Notes: generated by a model not told the origin, from the letters alone. A stretch of 64,000 nucleotides of DNA from Arcuatula senhousia (GCA_963971305.1 OZ020307.1:61439702-61503701), one strand, 5' to 3'. Counted from the first letter of the stretch, positions 22,466 to 34,619 are shown. A program made the numbers and translations.

Positions 22466-23300
22466 TTTTGTGAAAGCAGTCATGGGAAATGAATGTGACT
22501 TGCATGACCAATGTCATATATATGTCTATTAATATGAATAAAAATATTTATTCTTTTAGTGTTATGAAACTTACCTTCTACATATAAATAAAAGTAAATA
22601 TAACAAATAACAGTTAATAATCTGTTACAGGAACCTGGAAATACAAAAAAATCTAGAATAAGAAATAATGGATAATATGCCATGACGGAGAAATCAAATA
22701 GCAAACTAATACATAAATGTTGCAAATCATGGCAATTAAAATGCAAAATTCAAATTGGGAAAATGAACGGTTCTATGTCTTAAATAACTCATTTAATAAC
22801 CATATTTTTGTGGAAGCAGTCATGGGAAATGAATGTGACTTGCATGACCAATGTCATATATATGTCTATTAATATGAATAAAAATATTTATTCTTTTAGT
22901 GTTTTGAAACTTACCTTCTACATATAAATAGAAGTAAATATAACAAATAACAGTTAATAATCTGTTACAGGAACCTGGAAATACAAAAAAATCTAGAATA
23001 AGAAATAATGGATAATATGCCATGACGGAGAAATCAAATAGCAAAGTAATACATAAATGTTGCAAATCATGGCAATTAAAATGCAAAATTCAAATTGGGA
23101 AAATGAACGGTTCTATGTCTTAAATAACTCATTTAATAACCATATTTTTTGTGGAAGCAGTCATGGGAAATGAATGTGACTTGCATGACCAATGTCATAT
23201 ATATGTCTATTAATATGAATAAAAATATTTATTCTTTTAGTGTTTTGAAACTTACCTTCTACATATAAAGAAAAGTAAATATAAAAAATAACTGCAGGAA
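22466..23300. repeat. Three tandem copies of a ~340-bp repeat
   Basis: Units start near 22479, 22819 and 23160 (spacing 340 and 341 bp); the first two are almost identical, and the third diverges after ~150 bp. Each minus strand contains TTTCCAG|GTTCCTG and AGAAG|GTAAGT about 75 bp apart, a well-formed acceptor/donor pair. A diverged relative with the same borders is at 24486-24660. Confidence 0.85.
22573..22636 (-). other. Exon-like segment, repeated in each 340-bp unit
   Basis: Bounded on the minus strand by TATTTCCAG and GTAAGTTTC. One of the three frames is open through it and reads as a hydrophobic, aromatic-rich peptide (CYIYFYLYVEG). Equivalent segments occur in the next two units (about 22913-22976 and 23253-23300, the last shortened) and in diverged form at 24575-24645. 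It may be a non-coding exon or decayed coding exon. No transcript can be assembled from the window. Confidence 0.3.
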
Positions 23301-23879
23301 CCTGGAAATACAATAAAATAGAGAATAAGCAGACTTTGCGAAATTCGTCAGTCCTACAGACATGTCCGGTGATTTTCATCTTCGGTCTGACCAAAGTCAG
23401 TACTGCATCGGACCAGATGTCCGTCAGATTAATGGATCATAATGTATTTGTTATTTTTCGTTGTTAAATTTTCTTCCAATCTTTTGATTTTGACTAAAAT
23501 ATAACAATTTTACTTGCTATTTATTGACAGTTGGTTAATTTTACTTTATTTATTAACAAACAACATCGACAAATGGATAAAACTGTCAACAAAATTTGTT
23601 GCACATGCGCAAATTACCAGAAATAGTGAAATCATGTGTTGAAATTCGGGAAAAACATGAATGATTTCCCGAATTTGACAATAATATCCAAGTTCAATAA
23701 AATTTTGGTCCGATGGCGATTTGGTCGGACCGGCAAGTGATGTTACGTTAACAGACCAAAAGTCCGGCCTATTCCAAAACTATTTGGCCAAGTCTGAATA
23801 AGAAATAATGGACAATATGCATGGTGGAGAAATCAATTAGCAAACTTATACATAAATCATTAATTTCAACTTACATTTA

Positions 23880-23936
23880 GCAGAAAATCAAGTATCAAAA
23901 CTTGTCCACTACAATGGATCCATTTCAAACCTGGAA
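23880..23936 (-). other. Second exon-like segment of the 22-25 kb repeat region
   Basis: The minus strand shows TTTGTTTATTCCAG at the acceptor side and GCTAAATGTAAGTTG at the donor side. The donor block also occurs at ~22091-22105, so it is part of a larger repeated unit. A stop codon is present in two frames. Confidence 0.25.
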
Positions 23937-24485
23937 TAAACAAAAGAATTTTATACATTCTATTTAAAATGGACAGTGAGTACAATGTATATATGCTTAT
24001 TAAAACACCTACGTCATGTACACACAAAGCAATAAAATGCACATGATGCATGCATGACTATTTCACAACATTATGGAACAAATTAAAATAACTGTTTACC
24101 CATTCATTAAACAGTCTTTCCAGCTCAAATTGGTTCGTTCCAGTTAAATGCTGCATTAATTCATATTAAACATATACAATGTACAATTTTTTTTTAGCAA
24201 ATTAGGTAAAAATAGGCACTTCACTTCCTAATTTCTTTGACTGATTAAATAGAGCATTGTATCTTGTTTATTTAAAGAATTTTACTGTGTGTTTATAACC
24301 ATCTCATGTACGAAAGTAGGAGTGCACATAGTGTTTAAGTCTGTTCACCCGTCCCAAATTTTTCTAGATGGGGCATTATGTCTTATGGACATGTTCTTGT
24401 TTTAAATTTTTAATATTGAATTAAAATGAAATTATTAGTAGGTTTCTTTCATAATTCATTATGTAACAAAACTTTTTAGGAAAGT

Positions 24486-24700
24486 TTTAAGCAGTGATGG
24501 AAAATGAACATCACCCATATGCATGTGTACATATAAATAATAATAATATTCATTCTTTAAGTGTTTTGAAACTTACCATCTTCATATAAATAAACTAAAT
24601 CCAACAATTATTAATTATCAATAGTAAATAAGCTGGTACAGGAACCTGGAAATACAAAATAATAGAAATAAAAAAATGTAGTCATAATAGAATAAGAAAT
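24486..24700. repeat. Diverged fourth relative of the 340-bp repeat
   Basis: GCAGTGATGGAAAATGAACA, then TTCTTTAAGTGTTTTGAAAC, TTACCATCTTCATATAAATA and GGTACAGGAACCTGGAAATA follow the same order as in the 22.48-23.3 kb units. Confidence 0.6.
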
Positions 24701-25264
24701 AATGGATAATATGAATATTATTGAAACACTTTAATAAGCGCAAGACATCAAGTCAAAATTTGAGACAGCAGTGAAATTTTTGAGGGTACATATCTTAATG
24801 TGTTATTCAATATATGTTAAGTTCAAGTTACATGTATGTTCAGAATTTTAGCACTAAGAATTAATATTGCAGTCACATTAGACCATTTCACGCTACGTAC
24901 ATGTATCATACTCTGATATGAAAAATTTAAAAATAATTTTCATTCCTGTGAAACCTTTTTATCATCCCATTTCCTTTATCTTGATTCATTCCGTTAAGAT
25001 TCTTATATTGCAAATTCAAGTGTTGTTTTTATTGCGCTATTATTACTGGAGTTGATTTATTTTTTTTGACAAGCAGAAGCCCTAAGTTTTTTTAACTTTG
25101 AATCCTTAAGCCCCAACATTAATTTTCCAAACACAAAAACTAATCAAAGCAGCTGCAATGATTTCAAATTGGACTTGTATTGTCTGTTTTAAATAAAGAA
25201 CTATAAGTGTACATAAATGTATTATTGTTCGAAAGACATAAAAATGGGTCAAAGACAGAAGTGG

Positions 25265-25790
25265 CCGGATTTCGTTAAACAGAAAGTATGATGAGCTACA
25301 GACCTGAAATCGAATCCCAAATTATGGTAGCCCATGCTGATACTGCATACCAAATATCAAGAGGCTGTGATTAGTAGTTGCTGAGAAAACTGTTATGAAA
25401 ATTTCATATTATTGAACAATAGTCTAAACAATTAACTAAGTCAGTAAACAGGAGGTTGGTGAGCGATAGACCTGAAATCAAATCCCACGCTATGTGAGCT
25501 CATGCTGCATACCAAATATCAAGAGGCTGTGAAAACTTACAACAAAAATTTTCTATTATTGTACATCAGTCTTAAAAATTAACAAAAGTCAGTTAACAGG
25601 AAGTAGGTGAGCGATAGACCTGAAATTGTGTCCCACGTTATGAGAGTCCATGCTGATACTGCATACCAAATATCAAGAGGCTGTGATAAGTAATTGCTGA
25701 GCAAACTGTTACAAAAGTATTTTCCCCGCCTGCCTGCCTGACATTCACCATTTTATAACCTAGATTTTCACTAGTGAAATCCGGCCAAAA
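25265..25790 (+). repeat. Three tandem units of the CAGACCTGAAA repeat family
   Basis: Copies at about 25275, 25450 and 25595 each carry ACAGGAAGT(A/T), GAGCGATAGACCTGAAAT, CCATGCTGATACTGCATACC (shortened in one) and AATATCAAGAGGCTGTGA. Spacing is ~150-170 bp. Non-coding. Confidence 0.75.
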
Positions 25791-26577
25791 AGACAACATT
25801 TAATCTACTTCATTTTAGTTTAGATTATTATATTTATTTCAAGCCTTCCTTTAATGGATTGATTTCAAAATCCATCCTTGTTGTTCATTTTGTTTCTGCC
25901 TAGGCCTACAGTTTGTTACCGACCATGGACATGCTTTGTTCCTCAAGTTCTCATTCAATGATTGTCAATTCTGTTGAAGTCCTGATTCTGACTTATCACA
26001 CACTTTTTTTTTCATTTTCTTAACCATAAACATACTAAAGTTAAACTTTAACATGTTTATCAATAACATATCTTGTATTTGTAACTAAAATTAATTAGGG
26101 ATATTTTGTACAGGGAAATGAAACAAACTAAAGGATGGTCACTCTTCATGTTTCAGGATGTCAGTCTGATTTCAGAACTCTTCTAGACTTTGCCTTTTAA
26201 TATTGAAGATTTTTTTTGCACACTGACCCCTACTTTTTATGATATTTTCTGATTATATAGACCTTAAAACCCAACTATATAAAATTTCTTGAAATTCTTG
26301 ATACAACTTCATGGTTTTTAAGACCTGTTTAAGTTATGTAAAATCTACATGTAGAAGAGTCTGACTTCCCGCCAAATTCTTTACGTCATTTATCTCAAAA
26401 ATTCACAAAATACCATGGATTTTCAGTACTTCGGAGTATTGTTCACTCGTAAACCAATGAGTTTCAACATTAATACTTTCAATACAATAAGTAGGATGTA
26501 ATACATGCAACGTATCGGCTTGCGTTTTATACATTCAAATTACTGTTTCTATGATTTACATTCCAAGGTGTGTGAAT

Positions 26578-26970
26578 GGGCATGCTGTTCTTCAAGCTTA
26601 TTTTAAATTATGTGTGTGCAAATATTCTTTCAAATGGGGAGGGGGGGGAGGGGCTTGGAAATGCTAAAATATCAAAAAGACCATAAAGAGCTAGGAACTG
26701 CAGCTACATGTAGAGGTCTAGGCCCCTGGCAATGGCAATTTGAGGCTTCAGTGAGAATAATATATACATACCGAGGTGTGTAAATGGTCATGCTGTTCTT
26801 CACACTTATTTTAAATTATGTGTGTGCAAATATTTTTTCAAATTGGGGGGGGGGGGGCTTGGAAATGCTAAAATATCAGAAAGACCATAAAGATCTAGGA
26901 ACTACAGCTACATGTAGGGGTCGAGGCCCATGGCAATGGCAATTCGAGGCTTCAGTGAGAATGAAAGAAT
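26578..26970 (+). repeat. Two tandem ~205-bp units with a poly-G core
   Basis: 26578-26760 and 26786-26970 are near copies. Both contain CATGCTGTTCTTCA, TTTAAATTATGTGTGTGCAA, a run of G's, CTTGGAAATGCTAAAATATC and GGCAATGGCAATT. The second unit and part of the first recur at 30692-31020 as part of the larger duplication, where the G run is three bases longer. Confidence 0.85.
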
Positions 26971-27089
26971 CTTAGTGACCACGCTCACATACCCCACCGT
27001 CCACACGTCCACATAATGGACAGAGAATATCTATTTCGAGTTAGGAATATAAAAGTCCGAGTTGTTGTCTTTCCAAGTCAGCTCATTAA

Positions 27090-27765
27090 ACAGAAAAAAA
27101 TAAGTGACAGACCTGAAAATGTATCCCACAATATGGGACTCCTACCTAAAGCTATGTTCAAAATATCAAAAGCCTATGATTAATAGTTGCTGAGAAATCT
27201 GTGACAAAAATTTTCAACCCTGAAATTTCAGTGAAAAAAATCTAAGTCACCTTATTTAACAGGAATTAGCTGATCAACGGACCTGAAAATGTATCCCACC
27301 ATATGGGACCCCTACTTGAAGCTACATACCAAATATTAAAAGCCTTCAATTAATAGTTGCTAAGAAATCTGTGACGAAAATTTAGTGAAAAAAGTCTCAG
27401 CTCTTTAAACAGGAAATAAATGATCGACAGACCTGAAAACAAATCCCACCATATGGGACCACTACCCAAGCTAGATACCAAATATCAAATACCTACAATT
27501 AATAGTTGCTGAGAAATCTGTGACGAAAATTTTCAACCCTGAAAATTTAGTCAAAAAAGTGTAAGTCAGCTCGTTAAACAGGAAGTAGATAATCGACAGA
27601 CCTGAAAACGTATCCCACCATATGGGACCCCAACAGAAGCTACATACCAGATATCAAAAGCCTAGGAATAATAATACAAAAATTTTGATCCCGGACAGAC
27701 GGACGGACAATTAAAAAACATTATACCCTACGCAACTTAACTTCGTTGCGTGGGGTATATTAATT
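27090..27765 (+). mobile_element. CAGACCTGAAA-family element with tandem core and hairpin end
   Basis: Four ~150-bp internal units (starting near 27105, 27260, 27405, 27575), each with ACAGGAAGTA-like, CAGACCTGAAAA, ATATGGGACC and TACCAAATATCAAA blocks. They are followed by GGACAGACGGACGGACAA and then a terminal inverted structure TATACCCTACGCAAC-TTAACTTC-GTTGCGTGGGGTATA. The same element recurs at 31140-31815 in the duplicated copy. Non-autonomous, non-coding. Confidence 0.8.
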
Positions 27766-29570
27766 CTTTTCATAAATATTTTTAGCCGAAAGTGGGGAAC
27801 ATGCATGCACTGCCTTTTTAAAAATAAAGAGGGAGTGGCATTTGCAAGCCTCCTGTTAATTCATCTAACACTGCAACTTCATCATATCGTCACTTGTGTG
27901 CAAGAAATAGTTAGCCGAAAGTGGGGAACATGCATGCACTGCCTTTTTAAAAATAAAGAGGGAGTGGCATTTGCAAGCCTCCTGTTAATTCATCTAACAC
28001 TGCAACTTCATCATATCGTCACTTGTGTGCAAGAAATAGTTTTGTCTAAAGAGCCAGAGGGGACATACATTCACTGCCAGACTGCCCAAGGAGGGGGTGA
28101 ATTAAATGATCATCGCCTGGCGTCACTCAGCCTGCCTGCTAATATAACGATCCTTTAAATTATGAATAAGGTGGTGAAGCTGGCCACTTCTGCGATAACA
28201 TCAAGCAGTATACATCATCAACACAATGATGAATAAACGGCAAAACTGAATAATTGTGCGTTTTAAACTTCAAACAGACTGGGCATGTCAGAAAAAAATC
28301 CAAGCCAATCGCGGATGGTAAACACTTTCTTTTGTACCATATCAAATAAATTTAATCCCTGAGTAAAGGAAATGATTTTTATGCTGTGATATTTGTATTT
28401 AAAAGGTGAAATCATTGAAAATGTAAGATTTTTTCTTTCATTTACCTTAAAAACAAACAATGGCGTCCGGTTTCGCGGGCTTTTAAGTTATGAAATGAAT
28501 TTGTACTCAAGCTAACATTATGAAAACAACATCGTACATTTTATATAAAAAAAAACACGTACTAAAATGTTTTCTTTTAATGACGTTTCAAAAATGTATC
28601 CGCTTATTTATCTGCTATGATGTTCACGGAGTAATAATACAAAAATTTTGATCCCGGACAGACGGACGGACAATTAAAAAACATTATACCCTACGCAACT
28701 TAACTTCGTTGCGTGGGGTATATTAATTCTTTTCATAAATATTTTTAGCCGAAAGTGGGGAACATGCATGCACTGCCTTTTTAAAAATAAAGAGGGAGTG
28801 GCATTTGCAAGCCTCCTGTTAATTCATCTAACACTGCAACTTCATCATATCGTCACTTGTGTGCAAGAAATAGTTTTGTCTAAAGAGCCAGAGGGGACAT
28901 ACATTCACTGCCAGACTGCCCAAGGAGGGGGTGAATTAAATGATCATCGCCTGGCGTCACTCAGCCTGCCTGCTAATATAACGATCCTTTAAATTATGAA
29001 TAAGGTGGTGAAGCTGGCCACTTCTGCGATAACATCAAGCAGTATACATCATCAACACAATGATGAATAAACGGCAAAACTGAATAATTGTGCGTTTTAA
29101 ACTTCAAACAGACTGGGCATGTCAGAAAAAAATCCAAGCCAATCGCGGATGGTAAACGCTTTCTTTTGTACCATATCAAATAAATTTAATCCCTGAGTAA
29201 AGGAAATGATTTTTATGCTGTGATATTTGTATTTAAAAGGTGAAATCATTGAAAATGTAAGATTTTTTCTTTCATTTACCTTAAAAACAAACAATGGCGT
29301 CCGGTTTCGCGGGCTTTTTGCTAAACTTTGCTAAACGGTAGTAAAACGGCGTAAAATAACACTTCGCGGCAATATAAACCTTATTGAACTGCAAGCTAAA
29401 ATTACTATTAGCATGATTCAAGTGAAGTTATGAAATGAATTTGTACTCAAGCTAACATTATGAAAACAACATCGTACATTTTATATAAAAAAAAACACGT
29501 ACTAAAATGTTTTCTTTTAATGACGTTTCAAAAATTTATCCGCTTATTTATCTGCTATGATGTTCACGGA
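27670..29570 (+). repeat. Pair of ~0.96-kb blocks nested in the duplication
   Basis: 27670-28631 and 28633-29570 are tandem copies (both contain TTTTGATCCCGGACAGACGG, the hairpin end, the 74-codon open stretch and a GGCGTCCGGTTTCGCGGG block). The first lacks ~105 bp (present at 29324-29428 in the second). The same nested pair occurs in copy 2 of the large duplication. I see no firm gene. The repeated 74-codon frame shows no domain and is probably incidental. Confidence 0.85.
27784..28041 (+). repeat. 129-bp tandem duplication
   Basis: The segment beginning AGCCGAAAGTGGGGAACATG occurs twice in a row (27784, 27913). Because 129 is a multiple of three, a short frame stays open through both. In the partner block at ~28748 only one copy exists, so the duplication arose after the 0.96-kb blocks did. 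Confidence 0.85.
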
Positions 29571-29837
29571 GTTTGCCGGAAAATAATTCTTTCAAATTCT
29601 TTCAAATAAATACACTAAATTTGGCATTCATTTCTTTTGTTTTCTTGTTAGGCTAAAATATAATTGTGTAAGTGCATATCTGATTTTTATAAAACCTTAA
29701 CAACTTTGAAAACCGCATGTCGGAAACAAACGAATATAACGAAGTTACGCATGACGGAATTTGTAGGATAAACGATCTCTTCCGACCTAGTTGGGGGAGC
29801 GCTGGATTTTTATTGTTAATAGTTTGTAACCAATCAT

Positions 29838-30090
29838 ATTTATGACCTAAGAGTGGAACGGTTCGAATGTTGAAATTTAAGTTCTGAAAGAAAAACAACA
29901 CAAAGAAACAGCCAATATGAAAACACATACAACACAACCAAACCTAAATCAGCAACGCATACTCACACCGTTACTTGAGTAAATTCAGGTTCTTCGGAAG
30001 GGTTAGCAACTTCTGCTTTTTACAACGGACCTGTCGCGTTACCAGCAATTAATTAAAAAGTGTACGTAAAATCGGACAAACGAAGATGTG
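29838..30090 (+). repeat. Interspersed repeat, diverged relative of 1675-1904
   Basis: Shares with 1675-1904 the order A/C-rich tract, an AGGTTCTTCGGAAGGGTTAG block, ACAACGGACCTGTCGCGTTA and AAAATCGGACAAA. Non-coding. It fills most of the gap between duplication copy 1 and the exon at 30317. Confidence 0.5.
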
Positions 30091-30316
30091 CAAGCAATGG
30101 CACAAAAGAAACGTAAGAACATCTGTTTTCCAACCAAATTATTATTTTTTTTTAATAAATTTGAATATTGTCTATTTCTGAGAAAAAGAATACAGAAAAA
30201 GAATTTTCGACAAGAAAACACAATGTACTAAACAAGCACATTTAACACTGACTGTGAATTTTTTTTTAGTAAACTATACGTGCGTCTTTTCTTCATTTTT
30301 AACTTGTTTATTTACA

Positions 30317-30657
30317 GAATAAATAAAAAAGTCCCAGAAAAATGCGACCAAATGACCAAACATAGCGAAAACGCAAAACAAGTCGCGGCAAAGAACACAG
30401 AAAGCGCCATAAAATCGCCGAAGAGGACCGACCATGGCGATGACGTTTATGAAGAAATAAGACCAACTTATAATGCTTCAGGAATAGGTGTCCCGGTGTA
30501 TAATCCATCCATATTATCAAGACCATTACCGAATCCTAACATTCCTCACGATTCTTCGAGGATCCAGAAACCCACAGCGCCCTCTCACTGGAACAACACA
30601 TATGATAGGATGGAGGAGGAGATTGGAGGGACTGTTTATGTCAATCAAAGATTTTAG
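30317..30657 (+). CDS. Probable last coding exon of a tyrosine-motif signalling/receptor protein
   Basis: A CTTGTTTATTTACAG acceptor ends at 30316 or 30317, and the frame runs open to a TAG at 30655. The ~113-residue segment is hydrophilic and disordered. It has a basic/polar start, DDVYEEIRPTY (YEEI is the classical Src-type SH2-binding sequence), PVYNPS, Pro-rich patches, and ends TVYVNQRF, where YVN fits the Grb2 SH2 consensus. This is what a cytoplasmic tail of a membrane receptor or adaptor looks like. No upstream exon was found in the window (26-30 kb is duplicated repeat), so the parent gene is unknown. The second duplication copy begins 35 bp after the stop. Confidence 0.55.
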
Positions 30658-33405
30658 CGGTTATTATGTCCAACTTTTCAAATAAGACATAGGGGAGGGG
30701 CTTGGAAATGCTAAAATATCAAAAAGACCATAAAGAGCTAGGAACTGCAGCTACATGTAGAGGTCTAGGCCCCTGGCAATGGCAATTTGAGGCTTCAGTG
30801 AGAATAATATATACATACCGAGGTGTGTAAATGGTCATGCTGTTCTTCACACTTATTTTAAATTATGTGTGTGCAAATATTTTTTCAAATTGGGGGGGGG
30901 GGGGGGGCTTGGAAATGCTAAAATATCAGAAAGACCATAAAGATCTAGGAACTACAGCTACATGTAGGGGTCGAGGCCCATGGCAATGGCAATTCGAGGC
31001 TTCAGTGAGAATGAAAGAATCTTAGTGACCACGCTCACATACCCCACCGTCCACACGTCCACATAATGGACAGAGAATATCTATTTCGAGTTAGGAATAT
31101 AAAAGTCCGAGTTGTTGTCTTTCCAAGTCAGCTCATTAAACAGAAAAAAATAAGTGACAGACCTGAAAATGTATCCCACAATATGGGACTCCTACCTAAA
31201 GCTATGTTCAAAATATCAAAAGCCTATGATTAATAGTTGCTGAGAAATCTGTGACAAAAATTTTCAACCCTGAAATTTCAGTGAAAAAAATCTAAGTCAC
31301 CTTATTTAACAGGAATTAGCTGATCAACGGACCTGAAAATGTATCCCACCATATGGGACCCCTACTTGAAGCTACATACCAAATATTAAAAGCCTTCAAT
31401 TAATAGTTGCTAAGAAATCTGTGACGAAAATTTAGTGAAAAAAGTCTCAGCTCTTTAAACAGGAAATAAATGATCGACAGACCTGAAAACAAATCCCACC
31501 ATATGGGACCACTACCCAAGCTAGATACCAAATATCAAATACCTACAATTAATAGTTGCTGAGAAATCTGTGACGAAAATTTTCAACCCTGAAAATTTAG
31601 TCAAAAAAGTGTAAGTCAGCTCGTTAAACAGGAAGTAGATAATCGACAGACCTGAAAACGTATCCCACCATATGGGACCCCAACAGAAGCTACATACCAG
31701 ATATCAAAAGCCTAGGAATAATAATACAAAAATTTTGATCCCGGACAGACGGACGGACAATTAAAAAACATTATACCCTACGCAACTTAACTTCGTTGCG
31801 TGGGGTATATTAATTCTTTTCATAAATATTTTTAGCCGAAAGTGGGGAACATGCATGCACTGCCTTTTTAAAAATAAAGAGGGAGTGGCATTTGCAAGCC
31901 TCCTGTTAATTCATCTAACACTGCAACTTCATCATATCGTCACTTGTGTGCAAGAAATAGTTAGCCGAAAGTGGGGAACATGCATGCACTGCCTTTTTAA
32001 AAATAAAGAGGGAGTGGCATTTGCAAGCCTCCTGTTAATTCATCTAACACTGCAACTTCATCATATCGTCACTTGTGTGCAAGAAATAGTTTTGTCTAAA
32101 GAGCCAGAGGGGACATACATTCACTGCCAGACTGCCCAAGGAGGGGGTGAATTAAATGATCATCGCCTGGCGTCACTCAGCCTGCCTGCTAATATAACGA
32201 TCCTTTAAATTATGAATAAGGTGGTGAAGCTGGCCACTTCTGCGATAACATCAAGCAGTATACATCATCAACACAATGATGAATAAACGGCAAAACTGAA
32301 TAATTGTGCGTTTTAAACTTCAAACAGACTGGGCATGTCAGAAAAAAATCCAAGCCAATCGCGGATGGTAAACACTTTCTTTTGTACCATATCAAATAAA
32401 TTTAATCCCTGAGTAAAGGAAATGATTTTTATGCTGTGATATTTGTATTTAAAAGGTGAAATCATTGAAAATGTAAGATTTTTTCTTTCATTTACCTTAA
32501 AAACAAACAATGGCGTCCGGTTTCGCGGGCTTTTAAGTTATGAAATGAATTTGTACTCAAGCTAACATTATGAAAACAACATCGTACATTTTATATAAAA
32601 AAAAACACGTACTAAAATGTTTTCTTTTAATGACGTTTCAAAAATGTATCCGCTTATTTATCTGCTATGATGTTCACGGAGTAATAATACAAAAATTTTG
32701 ATCCCGGACAGACGGACGGACAATTAAAAAACATTATACCCTACGCAACTTAACTTCGTTGCGTGGGGTATATTAATTCTTTTCATAAATATTTTTAGCC
32801 GAAAGTGGGGAACATGCATGCACTGCCTTTTTAAAAATAAAGAGGGAGTGGCATTTGCAAGCCTCCTGTTAATTCATCTAACACTGCAACTTCATCATAT
32901 CGTCACTTGTGTGCAAGAAATAGTTTTGTCTAAAGAGCCAGAGGGGACATACATGTACATTCACTGCCAGACTGCCCAAGGAGGGGGTGAATTAAATGAT
33001 CATCGCCTGGCGTCACTCAGCCTGCCTGCTAATATAACGATCCTTTAAATTATGAATAAGGTGGTGAAGCTGGCCACTTCTGCGATAACATCAAGCAGTA
33101 TACATCATCAACACAATGATGAATAAACGGCAAAACTGAATAATTGTGCGTTTTAAACTTCAAACAGACTGGGCATGTCAGAAAAAAATCCTAGCCAATC
33201 GCGGATGGTAAACGCTTTCTTTTGTACCATATCAAATAAATTTAATCCCTGAGTAAAGGAAATGATTTTTATGCTGTGATATTTGTATTTAAAAGGTGAA
33301 ATCATTGAAAATGTAAGATTTTTTCTTTCATTTACCTTAAAAACAAACAATGGCGTCCGGTTTCGCGGGCTTTTTGCTAAACTTTGCTAAACGGTAGTAA
33401 AACGG

Positions 33406-33415
33406 CGTAAAATAA
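33406..33415. repeat. Target-site duplication, left
   Basis: CGTAAAATAA directly precedes the transposon. The same ten bases follow it at 35207-35216, and they occur once in the empty copy at ~29350-29365. Confidence 0.9.
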
Positions 33416-33549
33416 GGTGGGTACTAAAACACGGAACACGGAACGGAACACGGAATACGGAATACTACGGAATGGAACACGGAATACGGAATACTACGGA
33501 ATGCGGAATAGAACGGAATGCGGAACACGGAATGAAATAACGGAACGTT

Positions 33550-33788
33550 ATGAAGAACAATAGGAACAATAAGCAAACGTCACTAACTGCTATAGTAACT
33601 GCAGTTATGGCGGAAGCTATGCTACAGTTGCGTTCACTTACTGTGAATGAAATTTTAGAAAAACTGAATAGTCCAGAGCCAGAAAATGTTGTGTCCAGTA
33701 TTCCTTTTAGGCCAAAAGGTGGAAGTTGTTTTTTATTTCAACCTAAGGCCCCAAGCAACAAAAATGACTGGAAAGCCGATGGTCATTC
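33550..33788 (+). CDS. Transposon gene exon 1, unidentified N-terminal region
   Basis: ATG at 33550. The frame runs ~80 codons to a donor TTC|GTAAGT at 33789. It is followed by a 95-bp pyrimidine-rich intron ending TTTTTGCAG at 33883, and splicing keeps the frame. The product starts basic, then a short helix, then RPKGGSCFLFQPK and DWKADGHSW across the junction. That block looks like a small DNA-binding-type domain (loosely CG-1-like), but I do not assign it. Confidence 0.6.
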
Positions 33789-33883
33789 GTAAGTATACAC
33801 GTGTAATAAACAATATTATCTTATTTCTTTTTTTCTCAGTCTTTTTCTTCTTTCTCTATCTTTCTTTCTTTTACTTTTTGCAG

Positions 33884-34619
33884 TTGGAGTAATCAAGGAA
33901 ATCGTAAACCTCTGCCCAGATCCAATCCGAGATACTTTAAGAGTTATTTCTATCTGAGGAAAGATGGAAAGACTACTAAGGATATTGAGAATATTCCGTC
34001 CGTTGTTCCGTCAATGGCGAATGTTCCGTCCGTTGTTCCGTCAATGGCGAATGTTCCGTCCGTTGTTCCGTCAATGACGAATGTTCCGTCCGTTGTTCCG
34101 TCAAGCACTATTTTATCAACACAAGACGAAGTTGTTGTTCCGTCCAATGTTCCGTCACTGGAGAGTGTTCTGTCAGTTGTTCCGTCAGTTGAGAATGTTC
34201 CGGCAAGCCCAATTTCATCAACACAAGACGAAAAACATTCTGTCAAACAAAAGCTACAACCTATTCTAAGCCCTGTACTTTCAGAACACGACCATTCATT
34301 TTCCCGGGATGTTCGTTACAGCCTTGAAGTATGGGTTCCATCTGACAAATTGAAACTTCCTATCAACCTTAATATTACAGACAGAAATATTTTGACCACC
34401 AAAGAATGGTTAAATGATATCATTATAGATGCAAGCATGTATCTTTTGAAATACCAATTTTCAGATCTTCAGGGAATGGAATCATGTTGTCATGCAAGCA
34501 ATCTTTCATTTAATCGTCATTCTGATTTATTTATTCAAATAATAAATCGTTCACCAAAAGGTCCAGGGTCGCATTGGGTGACAGTAAGCAATTTAAAAGC
34601 TCTAGACTTAACAAGTTAG
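33884..34619 (+). pseudogene. Transposon gene exon 2: linker repeats and N-terminal half of a Ulp1-like protease, frame broken
   Basis: Continues exon 1 (NQGNRKPLPRSNPRYFKSYF, then LRKDGK). Next is a low-complexity linker of ten-residue repeats (NVPSVVPSMA type, ~34000-34200), then a Ulp1/SENP (C48 family) fold: LTTKEWLNDIIIDASMYLL and the catalytic-His region GSHWVTVSN (His codon 34572). The frame then stops at 34617, and the rest of the protease continues in another frame. Only 98 bases separate the His and Cys codons, whereas the family needs some 70 residues with a catalytic Asp between them. An internal deletion has therefore removed the Asp region and shifted the frame. Inactive as a protease as it stands. 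Confidence 0.7.

Larger units (their letters stand above)
26645..29829 (+). repeat. Segmental duplication, copy 1 (uninterrupted)
   Basis: This 3.2-kb segment matches 30692-35686 almost base for base: a constant offset of 4047-4050 up to ~28900, then 4056 after a 6-bp insertion. The copies part at GTTTGTAA (29829 and 35686). At 29406-29415 copy 1 has the uninterrupted site CGTAAAATAA, where copy 2 holds a transposon. Very low divergence implies a recent event, or allelic sequence placed in tandem by the assembly. Confidence 0.92.

Noticed and set aside
22480..23394. 88- and 77-codon minus-strand frames
   Set aside because: They run through the acceptor- and donor-like borders of the 340-bp repeat and translate AT-rich DNA into hydrophobic residues.
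24113..24165. Short coding-looking minus-strand exon beginning MQHLTGTNQFELERLF
   Set aside because: The start and a donor-like TGG|GTAAAC are present, but no downstream acceptor in the window continues the frame, and 19 residues are too few to support a gene.
27805..28158. 117-codon and 74-codon frames repeated in four blocks
   Set aside because: Their identity across copies is explained by recent DNA duplication. They have no domain, and the 129-bp duplication preserves frame by chance.
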